This document shows positions 23,995-33,200 of a stretch of 64,000 bases of DNA, piece by piece. The stretch comes from Chryseobacterium antibioticum (GTDB lineage Bacteria > Bacteroidota > Bacteroidia > Flavobacteriales > Weeksellaceae). The stretch is taken from NCBI RefSeq assembly GCF_012927325.1, contig NZ_JABBGI010000003.1, positions 62,001 through 126,000 on the forward strand. The letters are read 5' to 3'. The position numbers and the translations under genes are program-made. Under the pieces are notes generated by a model that worked only from the letters and a program-made list of their open reading frames with translations, was not told the origin of the DNA and made no database searches. How positions within the stretch are numbered: the first letter of the stretch is position 1; each line of letters opens with the position of its first letter.

Positions 23995-25969
23995 ATACGA
24001 TAGCAAACGTAAAAAAACGTTAAGGTGGGGCTACCTCTTCGCAGTAGGAGTCCTGTGCGTATTTGTGCTGTTTCTGACAAGAATAGTAATCCTGCAAAAC
24101 ACTAACGTTCAGGAAATTAAAGACGATTACATTAATAAAAACTACCGCGAAGCCACTTTAAAAGCTGCCCGCGGAAATCTGTTTGCATCAGACGGGTCTA
24201 TTCTCGCAACAACCGTAATGCGCTATGACATCTATCTTGATTTCAAAACAATGAAGGATACGATCTACAGCAACAACATCGGTGCGCTAACGGATTCCCT
24301 AAGCAAAATGTTTGGAAAATCCAGAGGAGAATTCAGACAGAAGTTTGATGAACAGAAGAAAAAGAAAAACCAGTACTACACCCTGGTGAAAGGTCTTGAT
24401 TTCGACGAATACGACAGAATAAGAAACTTTCCGATCTTTAAAAAAGGTAAAAACAAAGGAGGTTTTATCGTAGACCGAAACTATAAGAGAGAACTCGCTA
24501 CTTCGGAAATCGGGGCAGGAACTATCGGCATGGATAACGGAGAAGTTAAAGCCGGTCTGGAAGGTGCTTTCTCTAAATATCTTACCGGAACCGACGGAAA
24601 AAGATTGGAACAAAGAATCAACTCCTCACAGTGGAAGCCGATTGATTACTGGAAAGTAAAAGAACCGGTGGATGGCGAGGATGTTTACACCACCTTAGAC
24701 CTTAGAATTCAAGACATTGCACACTCAGCTTTAGAGAAGCAACTGATCACTTACGAAGCTAAACACGGAACAGTGATTGTCATGGAAGTGGAAACAGGAA
24801 AGGTGCGTGCATTGGTTAATTTGAGAAAAAATGAAGATGGCAATTACGAAGATTCTTACAACTATGCCATAAAAGATAATATCGAGCCAGGGTCTACCTT
24901 TAAAACCATTTCACTCCTAGCAGCAATGGACGACGGTTTTATTGACGAAAACACAACCGTGAACGTTGGAAACGGGGTTTGGACTTATGCAAAACAAAGG
25001 ATTTCAGACGGTCACGGAGGAGGAACTTACGATATAAGTGATGTTTTAGCCAAATCAAGTAACGTGGGAACAGCAAAACTGATCACAAAATATTACGCAG
25101 AAAAACCACAGATTTTCCTTGATCACCTGAAAAGATGGAAATTATTCGATAAAATGGATATCGAGCTACCGGGAATCACAAAACCGAAGATCGTAACCCC
25201 ACAGAATAAGAGATGGAATGCCGCCACTTTAGCTTCTATTTCTTACGGATATTCATCAAACATCAACCTGTTACAGTTAACAACCTTCTATAACGGGGTT
25301 GCTAACGGTGGTAAAATGCTTAAGCCTTTATTCATCGATAAGATCATGAAAGACGGAAAAGTAATGTACAGCGCAAAACCGGAAGTCATTGTGAACAAAA
25401 TGGCCTCTGAAAAAGCCATCAAAATGATGACCAGTGCACTGACTAAAGCCGTAGAAAAAGGAACAGGACGAAGCATTTTTACGCCTAACCTGAAAATGGC
25501 AGGAAAAACAGGAACAGCAAGGTTTGAATACTGGCTTCCCGGCCCCATGAAGTACAGAGCTTCTTTCGCAGGGTTTTATCCGGCTGATAATCCAAAATAC
25601 ACCTGTTATGTGATGATCAGTGAGCCTAATACGGCAAAAAGCTTTTATGGAGGTACAGTTTCAGCACCGGTGTTTAAAGAAATTGCAGGAAAAACATTCC
25701 TGAAAACACCTCAGAATATTGAAAAAGAAATGCTTGTAGACAGAAAGGTAAACCTCAATAAATTGATTGAGCCTAATGTTAAAATAGCAGTAAATAATAA
25801 GCAAATGCCAAGCGTAGTTGGAATGATCGGTAAAAACATCATCCCCCAGCTGGAAAACTTAGGATATAGAGTTGATTTTAAAGGAGTTGGCCGAATTAAA
25901 GAACAATTCCCGCTGGAAGGCACCATAATCAGCAAAAACCAGAGAATTTATTTGTCTCTGCAGAATTAG
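23978..25969 (+). CDS. ftsI: Septal peptidoglycan transpeptidase FtsI (PBP3) with PASTA domain
   Basis: Class B penicillin-binding protein making septal cross-links, 663 residues. N-terminal TM near 14-33; pedestal domain with LKAARGNLFASDGSILATT; transpeptidase motifs SxxK (Ser306 in EPGSTFK), SSN near 361 (AKSSNVGTAKL) and KTG at 510 (AGKTGTARF). A single C-terminal PASTA domain (MPSVVGMIGKNIIPQLENLG) ends the protein. Overlaps ftsL; followed by a two-hairpin repeat and then murE. Confidence 0.95.
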   Translation: MQKQNEYDSKRKKTLRWGYLFAVGVLCVFVLFLTRIVILQNTNVQEIKDDYINKNYREATLKAARGNLFASDGSILATTVMRYDIYLDFKTMKDTIYSNNIGALTDSLSKMFGKSRGEFRQKFDEQKKKKNQYYTLVKGLDFDEYDRIRNFPIFKKGKNKGGFIVDRNYKRELATSEIGAGTIGMDNGEVKAGLEGAFSKYLTGTDGKRLEQRINSSQWKPIDYWKVKEPVDGEDVYTTLDLRIQDIAHSALEKQLITYEAKHGTVIVMEVETGKVRALVNLRKNEDGNYEDSYNYAIKDNIEPGSTFKTISLLAAMDDGFIDENTTVNVGNGVWTYAKQRISDGHGGGTYDISDVLAKSSNVGTAKLITKYYAEKPQIFLDHLKRWKLFDKMDIELPGITKPKIVTPQNKRWNAATLASISYGYSSNINLLQLTTFYNGVANGGKMLKPLFIDKIMKDGKVMYSAKPEVIVNKMASEKAIKMMTSALTKAVEKGTGRSIFTPNLKMAGKTGTARFEYWLPGPMKYRASFAGFYPADNPKYTCYVMISEPNTAKSFYGGTVSAPVFKEIAGKTFLKTPQNIEKEMLVDRKVNLNKLIEPNVKIAVNNKQMPSVVGMIGKNIIPQLENLGYRVDFKGVGRIKEQFPLEGTIISKNQRIYLSLQN

Positions 25970-25980
25970 AATAGAAAACC

Positions 25981-26027
25981 AAGTCCCCAAGGGACAATTT
26001 AATAACGGATAGGATGAAATCCTATTG
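25981..26027 (+). repeat. GTCCC/GGGAC-GGAT/ATCC two-hairpin element, copy A
   Basis: Hairpin 1: GTCCC (25983-25987) with GGGAC (25991-25995). Then AATTTAATAAC, and hairpin 2: ATAGGAT (26009-26015) with ATCCTAT (26019-26025). It fills the ftsI-murE spacer and ends 8 bp before the murE ATG. Confidence 0.8.
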
Positions 26028-26033
26028 ATAAAA

Positions 26034-27494
26034 ATGATAATAACAGAATTATTAAAAAGAATCCCAGTTTTAGAAATTCACGGCGACGACGCCCGTGAGG
26101 TTTCAGAATTGGTTTTCGACAGCAGAAAGATTACGGAAAACTCACTCTACGTTGCAGTGAGAGGAACCGTTGCAGACGGACATTCATACATTGCATCATC
26201 TGTTGAAAAAGGTGCAAAAGCAGTTGTTTGCGAAGAATTCCCCGAAACAATGGATGAAAATGTAACCTACATAAAGGTGAAAGATTCATCTAAAACGCTG
26301 GGACATCTGGCCTCCAACTTTTACGGCAATCCATCTCAGAAACTTAAACTGATAGGCGTTACCGGAACCAATGGAAAAACATCGGTATCTACCCTTCTTT
26401 TTGATGTATTCCAAAATCTAGGCTATGAGTCAGCGCTGCTTTCCACAGTGGAGATCAGAATTGCCGATGAAATTATTCCTGCTACACATACCACTCCTGA
26501 TGTGATTACCATTAATAAAATGCTGGCTCAGGCGGTTGAAAAGGGTTGTGAATTTGCTTTCATGGAAGTAAGCTCCCACGGAATTGCACAGAACAGGATT
26601 GAAGGGCTGCATTTTAAAATAGCCGGATTCACCAACCTTACCCACGACCATCTGGATTATCATAAAACATTCGACGAATATCTTAAAACGAAGAAAAGGT
26701 TTTTTGACGGACTCGAAGATACTGCCGTAGCCATCACCAATGTTGATGACAAAAATGGTATGGTCATGCTTCAGAACACTAAGGCAAAGAAAAAGTCTTA
26801 TGCTTTGAAAACTATGGCAGATTATCACGGAAAATCTTTAGAAATTGATTTCAACGGAATGTTGTTGAATTTCAACGGAAAAGAATTCTGGACAACACTG
26901 ACAGGAAGGTTCAATGTTTATAATTTACTGCTTGTTTTCGGAATTGCATCAGAACTTGGTTTTGAGCAGGATGAAATTTTGCAGGCGATCAGTCAGCTAA
27001 AGAGAGTTTCCGGAAGATTTGAAACCTTCAAATCGGAAGGCGGGATATTCTTTATCGTAGATTATGCGCACACTCCGGATGCTTTAGAAAACATTTTGGA
27101 CAGCATTAATGATATCAGAACCAAAAACGAAAGGCTGATCACCGTTTTCGGTTGCGGAGGCGACAGAGACCACTCCAAGAGACCTGAAATGGGAAATATT
27201 GCCACCAGAAAATCAACGCTGGCGATCATTACTTCAGATAATCCAAGGACAGAAGATCCTGCACAGATCATCAAAGAAATTGAGGCGGGTGTTGAATCTC
27301 AAAACTTCAGCAAATACACTTCCATTCCGGACAGAAGAGAAGCCATCAAAATGGCGATCAAGTTTGCAGAGCCAAAAGATATTGTTTTAGTAGCCGGAAA
27401 AGGCCACGAAACCTATCAGGATATTAATGGTGTAAAGCATCATTTTGACGACAAAGAAACGATCAACGAACTTTGGAAGTTAATGAGTAAATAA
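26034..27494 (+). CDS. murE: UDP-MurNAc-tripeptide synthetase MurE, meso-DAP type
   Basis: Adds the third residue to UDP-MurNAc-dipeptide in peptidoglycan synthesis. The ATG at 26034 gives 486 residues; an in-frame TTG at 26025 lies in the repeat. Seen: ATP loop GVTGTNGKTS near 108, THTTPDVI, MEVSSHGIAQNRI, the C-terminal FGCGGDRDHSKRP, and DNPR in ITSDNPRTEDP. DNPR is the recognised marker of meso-diaminopimelate rather than lysine specificity, so the wall is probably DAP-type. Confidence 0.97.
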   Translation: MIITELLKRIPVLEIHGDDAREVSELVFDSRKITENSLYVAVRGTVADGHSYIASSVEKGAKAVVCEEFPETMDENVTYIKVKDSSKTLGHLASNFYGNPSQKLKLIGVTGTNGKTSVSTLLFDVFQNLGYESALLSTVEIRIADEIIPATHTTPDVITINKMLAQAVEKGCEFAFMEVSSHGIAQNRIEGLHFKIAGFTNLTHDHLDYHKTFDEYLKTKKRFFDGLEDTAVAITNVDDKNGMVMLQNTKAKKKSYALKTMADYHGKSLEIDFNGMLLNFNGKEFWTTLTGRFNVYNLLLVFGIASELGFEQDEILQAISQLKRVSGRFETFKSEGGIFFIVDYAHTPDALENILDSINDIRTKNERLITVFGCGGDRDHSKRPEMGNIATRKSTLAIITSDNPRTEDPAQIIKEIEAGVESQNFSKYTSIPDRREAIKMAIKFAEPKDIVLVAGKGHETYQDINGVKHHFDDKETINELWKLMSK

Positions 27495-27519
27495 AAAAGT
27501 AAGATTGAAAGATTCAATT

Positions 27520-27541
27520 CATTTAAAAATTTAAAAATTTG
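27520..27541. repeat. AT-rich inverted repeat left of the four-helix-bundle gene
   Basis: ATTTAAAAATTTAAAAATTT immediately precedes the inserted gene. A complementary run (AAATTTTTAAATT, about 27938-27950) follows it, so the gene is bracketed by imperfect inverted AT repeats. Confidence 0.5.
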
Positions 27542-27922
27542 ATGATGACTAAAAATTTTGAAAAATTTCCTGTTTATGTCAAGAGTTTAGCTGTAATTGA
27601 AAAGATTTATCAATTTCTCAGAAGCGAAAATTTAGAAAGAGAATTTGAATTTAATAACCAAATAAAAAGAGCCGGATTTTCAATATCCAATAATATTGCA
27701 GAAGGCTCAGAATATAATAATAACAGACAATTTATTAAATATTTAAAAATTGCAAAAGGCAGTTGTGCCGAAGTTAGAAGTATGATGATTGTAAGTAAAA
27801 GATTAAAACTGGGAGATGAAAATAAAGCTGAGGAAATCATTAATCTTTCACGAGAAGTTTCTTCTAATATTTCAAACTTTATTAAGTATTTAAGTGAAAA
27901 TATGGAGAAACCCCATCTTTAA
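27542..27922 (+). CDS. Four-helix-bundle protein (S23/IVP family) inserted in the dcw cluster
   Basis: Member of the TIGR02436 four-helix-bundle family, first known from intervening sequences of 23S rRNA genes and related to the Avd accessory protein of diversity-generating retroelements. The ATG at 27542 is preferred over a TTG at 27539. Seen in 126 residues: start FEKFPVYVKSLAVIEKIYQF, the family core GFSISNNIAEGSEYNNNRQF, then SCAEVRSMMIVSKRL. It is not a division gene and interrupts murE-mraY. Flanking inverted AT repeats hint at insertion as a small cassette. Its function in stand-alone form is unknown. Confidence 0.88.
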   Translation: MMTKNFEKFPVYVKSLAVIEKIYQFLRSENLEREFEFNNQIKRAGFSISNNIAEGSEYNNNRQFIKYLKIAKGSCAEVRSMMIVSKRLKLGDENKAEEIINLSREVSSNISNFIKYLSENMEKPHL

Positions 27923-27961
27923 ATCTTTAAATAAATTAAATTTTTAAATTAAAAAAAGGAC

Positions 27962-29203
27962 ATGCTATACTATCTATACGAATATCTAACCAGTCAGGGA
28001 ATCCATATACCGGGATTGGGAATGCTGAAATACATTTCTTTCCGTGCAGGAATAGCCGTGCTGTTTTCTCTTATCATTGCCTTAGTCTACGGAAAAAGGA
28101 TCATCAATTACCTGAGAGCAAAACAGATGGGCGAATTGGTACGTGACCTTGGATTAGACGGACAAAAGCAGAAAGAAGGAACACCAACGATGGGTGGACT
28201 TATCATTATCATCGCAACGATCATTCCGGTGTTGCTTTTTACGAGGATCACCAACGTCTATATCGTTCTGCTGCTTGTTTCCATGTTATGGATGGGTGCC
28301 ATAGGTTTTGTAGATGATTATTTAAAGAAAATAAAGAAAAATAAAGACGGTCTGAGCGGAAAATTTAAAATTGTTGGGCAGGTCGGATTAGGGCTAATTG
28401 TCGGAATAACAATGTATTTCCACCCGGACATCACCGTTAAAAGAAAATATGCAGATGCAAAAGTGGTGAACCGAAATAATGTAGAGCAGAACTTCATGCC
28501 AACAGAAAAGATCACCGTTTCTACCGTTCCGTTTGCCAAAAACAACGAGTTCGATTACAGTGGAATTCTGTTTTGGATGAATGATAAAGATGCCCATGAG
28601 TGGGCATGGATTGTCTTTATACCAATCGTTATTTTCATCGTGACAGCCGTTTCCAATGGAGCTAATATCACAGACGGAATCGATGGGCTCGCGGCAGGAA
28701 CCAGTGCCATTATACTGCTTACCCTTGCGCTGTTCGCCTACCTTTCCGGGAACATTATTTTTGCCGATTACCTCAATATTATGTTCCTCCCAAATATGGG
28801 GGAAACCACCATTTTTGCGGTAGCCATGGTAGGTGCCGTGATCGGTTTCTTCTGGTACAATACCTACCCAGCCCAGGTTTTTATGGGCGATACAGGAAGT
28901 TTAATGCTCGGAGGAGTGATTGCTGTTTTAGCCATCATTTTGAGAAAAGAACTTCTGATTCCTGTTTTATGCGGAATCTTCCTGATTGAAAACGTATCTG
29001 TGATGCTGCAGGTCGTTGTTTTCAAATACAGAAAAAGAAAATACGGGCTGGAATATGCTCAGAATAATAGATTTTTTAGAATGTCACCATTACACCACCA
29101 TTATCAGAAAGGAGGTTTCCATGAGAGTAAGATCGTGAACAGAATGATCATCATCGGTGTAGTGCTGGCTATTGTATGCCTGATCACATTAAAAATGAGA
29201 TAA
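27962..29203 (+). CDS. mraY: Phospho-MurNAc-pentapeptide translocase MraY
   Basis: Inner-membrane enzyme making lipid I from UDP-MurNAc-pentapeptide and undecaprenyl phosphate. Diagnostic motifs: [33 protein letters not shown], and [15 protein letters not shown] near the C-terminus; about ten TM segments. 413 residues, longer than the usual ~360 because of an insert after [13 protein letters not shown] (about 155-215, rich in charged residues), which is common in Bacteroidota homologues. Confidence 0.97.
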   Translation: MLYYLYEYLTSQGIHIPGLGMLKYISFRAGIAVLFSLIIALVYGKRIINYLRAKQMGELVRDLGLDGQKQKEGTPTMGGLIIIIATIIPVLLFTRITNVYIVLLLVSMLWMGAIGFVDDYLKKIKKNKDGLSGKFKIVGQVGLGLIVGITMYFHPDITVKRKYADAKVVNRNNVEQNFMPTEKITVSTVPFAKNNEFDYSGILFWMNDKDAHEWAWIVFIPIVIFIVTAVSNGANITDGIDGLAAGTSAIILLTLALFAYLSGNIIFADYLNIMFLPNMGETTIFAVAMVGAVIGFFWYNTYPAQVFMGDTGSLMLGGVIAVLAIILRKELLIPVLCGIFLIENVSVMLQVVVFKYRKRKYGLEYAQNNRFFRMSPLHHHYQKGGFHESKIVNRMIIIGVVLAIVCLITLKMR

Positions 29204-29205
29204 AA

Positions 29206-29285
29206 CCTTGTGTAAAGTATGATGTGTTAATACAAAACCAAATTACATTAATACATATTACATTATACATTTTACAAAAGAATAA
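29206..29285. repeat. TACATTAATAC-type palindromic spacer
   Basis: The mraY-murD spacer is an AT-rich imperfect palindrome: TTGTGTAAAGTATGAT near its left end faces ATTATACATTTTACAA at its right. Related TACATT/AATGTA sequences fill the murG-murC (33141-33195) and ftsZ-yqeY (39145-39222) spacers. Confidence 0.55.
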
Positions 29286-29287
29286 AT

Positions 29288-30622
29288 ATGAAAATAGTTG
29301 TTTTAGGAGGTGGAGAGAGCGGATGCGGAGCTGCTTATTTAGCGAAAAAACAGGGTCTGGAGGTTTTTCTTTCAGACAAAGGAGCTATTAAGGATAACTA
29401 TAAACAGTTTTTAGCCGAAAATGAAATTGAATTTGAAGAAGGAAACCACAACGAAGAAAGAATTTTAAACGCCGAATGGATCGTGAAAAGCCCGGGAATT
29501 CCCAAAAAGGCAGACATCATCCATAAAATTCATGAAAAAGGAATAAGAATCTCCTCTGAAATTGAATTTGCTTCAGAATTTACCGATGCCAAAATCATCG
29601 CGATTACAGGAAGCAACGGAAAAACAACAACAACATCCCTGATCTACTACATCCTGAAAAATGACGGACTGAATGTAGGATTGGGAGGAAACATAGGATA
29701 CAGCTTTGCAAAACAGGTGGCTGACGAGAATCATGAATATTATGTTTTGGAAGTAAGTTCTTTCCAATTAGATGATATTCAGAACTTCAGGCCCTATATT
29801 TCGCTGTTGCTGAACCTGTCCCAGGATCACCTGGATCAGTACAACTACAATTATGAAGAATATGCTTTAGCTAAATTCAGAATTGCTGAAAATCAGGAAA
29901 ATGATAATTTCTTCATCTACAATAAAGATGATGAAATGAGCAAAAATATCCTTGAAAAGCTGGAAATAAAGGCGAAAATGATTCCCTTCTCTACAAAAGA
30001 AAAATTGTCTGAAGGTGGTTTCATTGATGACGATCAGATTGTGGTAAAAATGAAGGACGAATTCTCAATGAAGATTGATAAGCTTTCCCTTCTCGGAAAT
30101 CACAATGTTGCCAATAGCTTAGCGGCTTCTATTGCCGGTAAAATATTGGAAATCAACAACGAAAGTATCAGAAACTCTCTGATGACTTTCCAGGCGGTAG
30201 AACACAGACTTGAATTCGTGACAGAAACCAATGGTGTAAAATACATCAACGACAGCAAGGCAACGAATGTAAACGCTACCTATTACGCCCTAGAAAGTAT
30301 GAAAACCCCAACGGTTTGGATCGTGGGAGGATTAGATAAAGGAAACGACTACTCAGAAATTGAGGAACTCGTTAAAAGAAAAGTAAAAGCAATTGTTTGC
30401 TTGGGAATAGACAATTCGAAGATCATAAACTTCTTTAAAGACAAAAAAGAATTCATCTATGATACTTCAAGCATGGAAGAAGCCGTGAAAATATCAAAAT
30501 CACTGGCCAAAAGCGGAGATACTGTTTTACTCTCTCCATGCTGCGCAAGTTTTGACCTGTTCAAAAGCTATGAAGACAGAGGAAAACAGTTTAAAGAACA
30601 AGTATTAAAAAATAATAGTTAA
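29288..30622 (+). CDS. murD: UDP-MurNAc-L-alanine:D-glutamate ligase MurD
   Basis: Adds D-Glu to UDP-MurNAc-L-Ala in the cytoplasm. Seen in 444 residues: N-terminal Rossmann GGGESGCGAAYLA, ATP loop ITGSNGKTTTTSLI, EVSSFQLDDIQ, NLSQDHLDQY, the substrate/ATP motif HRLEFV, and YINDSKATNVNATYYAL, typical of MurD. The end SPCCASFDLFKSYEDRGKQF is also characteristic. Confidence 0.97.
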   Translation: MKIVVLGGGESGCGAAYLAKKQGLEVFLSDKGAIKDNYKQFLAENEIEFEEGNHNEERILNAEWIVKSPGIPKKADIIHKIHEKGIRISSEIEFASEFTDAKIIAITGSNGKTTTTSLIYYILKNDGLNVGLGGNIGYSFAKQVADENHEYYVLEVSSFQLDDIQNFRPYISLLLNLSQDHLDQYNYNYEEYALAKFRIAENQENDNFFIYNKDDEMSKNILEKLEIKAKMIPFSTKEKLSEGGFIDDDQIVVKMKDEFSMKIDKLSLLGNHNVANSLAASIAGKILEINNESIRNSLMTFQAVEHRLEFVTETNGVKYINDSKATNVNATYYALESMKTPTVWIVGGLDKGNDYSEIEELVKRKVKAIVCLGIDNSKIINFFKDKKEFIYDTSSMEEAVKISKSLAKSGDTVLLSPCCASFDLFKSYEDRGKQFKEQVLKNNS

Positions 30623-30623
30623 G

Positions 30624-30686
30624 AATGAATAGTTAATAATTTTTGAAAATTTTTCATTATTAATTTTTCATTTTTCATTCAATAAT
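30624..30686. repeat. TTTTTCATTATTAATTTTTCA palindromic spacer
   Basis: GAATGAATAGTTAATAAT faces ATTATTAATTTTTCATT and TCATTC across the murD-ftsW gap. The right half recurs inverted in the murC-ftsQ spacer (34562-34591). Confidence 0.55.
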
Positions 30687-31925
30687 ATGGACGAACAGAA
30701 CACAGAAAGCAGAATTGAATTGCTAAAGGGCGATAAAGTACTTTGGATGGTCATCCTTGTGATCTCCATTTTCTCTATTTTCCCTGTATATTCTGCGAGT
30801 TCAAATCTGGAATATATCGTTAATAACGGGACCACTACCGGTCACGTGATCAAACATATGTTCTTTGTGGTCTTGGGTCTGGTGATCATGAGAGTCGTGG
30901 GGATGGTGAAATATGAGTACATCGGTAAGCTCAGCAGTATTCTGCTTGGCTTAATGATTATCCTCCTTGTAGTCACCATGTTTACGGGGCAAACTATTGA
31001 CGGAGCCAGTGCTTCAAGATGGTTGAAAATTCCCGGAACCCCTATCTCATTCCAGCCATCATCATTTGCATTTTTAATGCTGATCATTTATCTCTGCAGA
31101 TATCTGACCAAGAAAATAACACGGGAAAGGCTTCCCATTGAGAACATTATGTACATCTTCGGGCCTATCCTGCTGGTGTTTGTTTTGGTAGCAAAAGACA
31201 ACGGTTCTACGGCATTGATGATCCTTATGGTTTCCGTAATTGTCCTGATCATAGGACAGCTTCACTGGAAATACATTGCAGGCTTTATCTCTTCCTCATT
31301 TATAGCCATTGTTTTATTCCTGATTGTTGCATTAAATACCAACATGATAGGCGGAAACCGTGTTCATACATGGATGAGCCGTATCGAAACATTTACATCC
31401 AGTAAGGCAAAGTCAGCTGATGTGGATGACGAAAGCCTAAAAGCAAAAAATTATCAGGTAATGCAGGCCAAAGCAGCCATCGTTCACGGTGGAATTACCG
31501 GAATGGGACCTGGAAAAAGTGCATTAAAACAAATGCTGCCACAATCTGCCTCCGACTTTATTTTCGCAGTGATTGTAGAAGAATATGGACTTATTGGCGC
31601 CGCTTTCCTGATCTGTCTCTATCTTATTATGATGATCAGAATTGTCATGATTGCCAGTAAAATGCCTGCCTTTTTTGGCTCGCTCCTCGTGCTCAGTCTC
31701 GGGGTGATGATCTTCATACAGCTTGCAGTCAATATTGCGGTAGCAGTCAATCTGATTCCGGTAACAGGACAGCCATTGCCCCTGATAAGTTATGGAGGAA
31801 CCTCCATGCTGGTTACCTATCTCCAGCTTGGAATTATTTTAAATATAAGCTCAAGAATCCAGATATACGATGAAGAAGGAATGGGCAAAAAACAAAGTGT
31901 AGCAGAAATTAATGATATTGCATAA
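30687..31925 (+). CDS. ftsW: Septal SEDS glycosyltransferase FtsW
   Basis: Polytopic membrane protein polymerising septal glycan strands from lipid II together with FtsI. In 412 residues the SEDS signatures are visible: FQPSSFAFLMLIIYL, GSTALMILMVS, GPGKSALKQMLPQSASDFIF, and VTGQPLPLISYGGTSML. It is assigned as FtsW rather than RodA because of its place between murD and murG. A two-hairpin repeat and a truncated second copy follow. Confidence 0.94.
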   Translation: MDEQNTESRIELLKGDKVLWMVILVISIFSIFPVYSASSNLEYIVNNGTTTGHVIKHMFFVVLGLVIMRVVGMVKYEYIGKLSSILLGLMIILLVVTMFTGQTIDGASASRWLKIPGTPISFQPSSFAFLMLIIYLCRYLTKKITRERLPIENIMYIFGPILLVFVLVAKDNGSTALMILMVSVIVLIIGQLHWKYIAGFISSSFIAIVLFLIVALNTNMIGGNRVHTWMSRIETFTSSKAKSADVDDESLKAKNYQVMQAKAAIVHGGITGMGPGKSALKQMLPQSASDFIFAVIVEEYGLIGAAFLICLYLIMMIRIVMIASKMPAFFGSLLVLSLGVMIFIQLAVNIAVAVNLIPVTGQPLPLISYGGTSMLVTYLQLGIILNISSRIQIYDEEGMGKKQSVAEINDIA

Positions 31926-31934
31926 ACTGTCAAA

Positions 31935-31980
31935 GAGTCCCAAGGGGACGGTTTAACACAGGATAGAATAAAATCCTGTC
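31935..31980 (+). repeat. GTCCC/GGGAC-GGAT/ATCC two-hairpin element, copy B
   Basis: Hairpin 1: GTCCC (31937-31941) with GGGAC (31945-31949). Hairpin 2: ACAGGAT (31958-31964) with ATCCTGT (31973-31979). The linker GGTTTAACAC matches copy A in position; the second stem differs in sequence but stays perfectly paired. Confidence 0.8.
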
Positions 31981-32005
31981 AAAGAAATATAGAATCAACA
32001 ACAAA

Positions 32006-32027
32006 GAGTCCCAAAGGGACGATTTAA
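32006..32027 (+). repeat. Truncated two-hairpin element, copy C
   Basis: Only hairpin 1 (GTCCC 32008-32012 with GGGAC 32016-32020) and the following GATTTAA are present; the element is cut off by the murG start at 32031. Confidence 0.7.
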
Positions 32028-32030
32028 AAA

Positions 32031-33140
32031 ATGAACAAAAAATTAAAAATAGTATTATCCGGCGGTGGAACAGGAGGACATATCTTCCCGGCTATCGCCA
32101 TTGCAGATGAAATCAAAAAAAGATTTCCTGATACCGAATTTTTGTTCATCGGAGCCAACGGAAAAATGGAAATGGAAAAAGTTCCGCAGGCAGGCTATAC
32201 AATTGAAGGAATTGATATTGCCGGAATAGACAGGGGAAATATGCTATCGAATTTAGGGCTGCCTTTCAAAATTTTGAAAAGTTTATCTAAATCAAAAAAG
32301 ATCATTAGAAATTTCGCTCCGGATTTTGCAGTAGGAACAGGAGGTTTTGCAAGCGGCCCCGCTTTGTATGAAGCAAGTAAACTGGGAATTCCCATCTTTA
32401 TTCAGGAGCAGAATGCCCACGCCGGAGTTACCAATAAAATTTTGAGCAAGAAGGCAAAAGCTGTTTTCACGGCCTATCCAAAAGTAGAAGGCTTCCCTGC
32501 TGAAAAAATAAAATTCCTGGGAAATCCTATTCGTGAGAATATCATCACAGGAATGACAGAAACAGCACAGGCAAAACAAAAAATGGGATTAAATAAAGAT
32601 AAGCTTACGATTCTTTCTGTAGGCGGTTCTTTAGGCTCCAGAACATTAAACAATGCATGGAGGTCTCATTTAAATGAACTTGTAAAAAAAGATTATCAGC
32701 TGATTTGGCAGACAGGAAAGCTTGATTATCAAGATATAGTAGAAGAAACAAAAGATACCGATAGCAGAAATATCCAGATCCATGAATTCATCAGAGACAT
32801 GGAAACAGCCTATTCTGCAGCAGATATCATTGTTTCAAGAGCAGGTGCCATTGCCATTTCAGAGTTGGCAGTAGCTAAGAAACCTGTTCTTCTGGTACCC
32901 TTCCCGTTTGCGGCAGAAGATCACCAGACTAAAAACGCCATGAACCTGGTTGAAAAAAATGCAGCCAGAATAGTAAAAGACTCTGAAATGCAGGAAAAAT
33001 TCTGGAATACACTGGAGGAGATCTGCAGCAGTGAAAGTTTAAGAAAAGAAATGTCTCACAACCTCGAATATTTTGCCAAGCCCAATGCTGCAAAAGAGAT
33101 TGTAGATGAGATATTTAAAATTGTAAAAAGTACAACGTAA
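32031..33140 (+). CDS. murG: UDP-GlcNAc:lipid I GlcNAc-transferase MurG
   Basis: Peripheral inner-membrane GT28 enzyme converting lipid I to lipid II. In 369 residues: the glycine-rich loop SGGGTGGHIFPAIAIADEI, PDFAVGTGGFASGPALY, EQNAHAGVTNKILSK, FLGNPIRENI, SVGGSLGSRTLN, and the donor-binding ADIIVSRAGAIAISELA with FPFAAEDHQTKNA. All family landmarks are intact. Confidence 0.97.
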   Translation: MNKKLKIVLSGGGTGGHIFPAIAIADEIKKRFPDTEFLFIGANGKMEMEKVPQAGYTIEGIDIAGIDRGNMLSNLGLPFKILKSLSKSKKIIRNFAPDFAVGTGGFASGPALYEASKLGIPIFIQEQNAHAGVTNKILSKKAKAVFTAYPKVEGFPAEKIKFLGNPIRENIITGMTETAQAKQKMGLNKDKLTILSVGGSLGSRTLNNAWRSHLNELVKKDYQLIWQTGKLDYQDIVEETKDTDSRNIQIHEFIRDMETAYSAADIIVSRAGAIAISELAVAKKPVLLVPFPFAAEDHQTKNAMNLVEKNAARIVKDSEMQEKFWNTLEEICSSESLRKEMSHNLEYFAKPNAAKEIVDEIFKIVKSTT

Positions 33141-33200
33141 AATATATTAACGATAAAAAATACTTTTTACATTGTACATAATACATTAATACAAAAAAGA

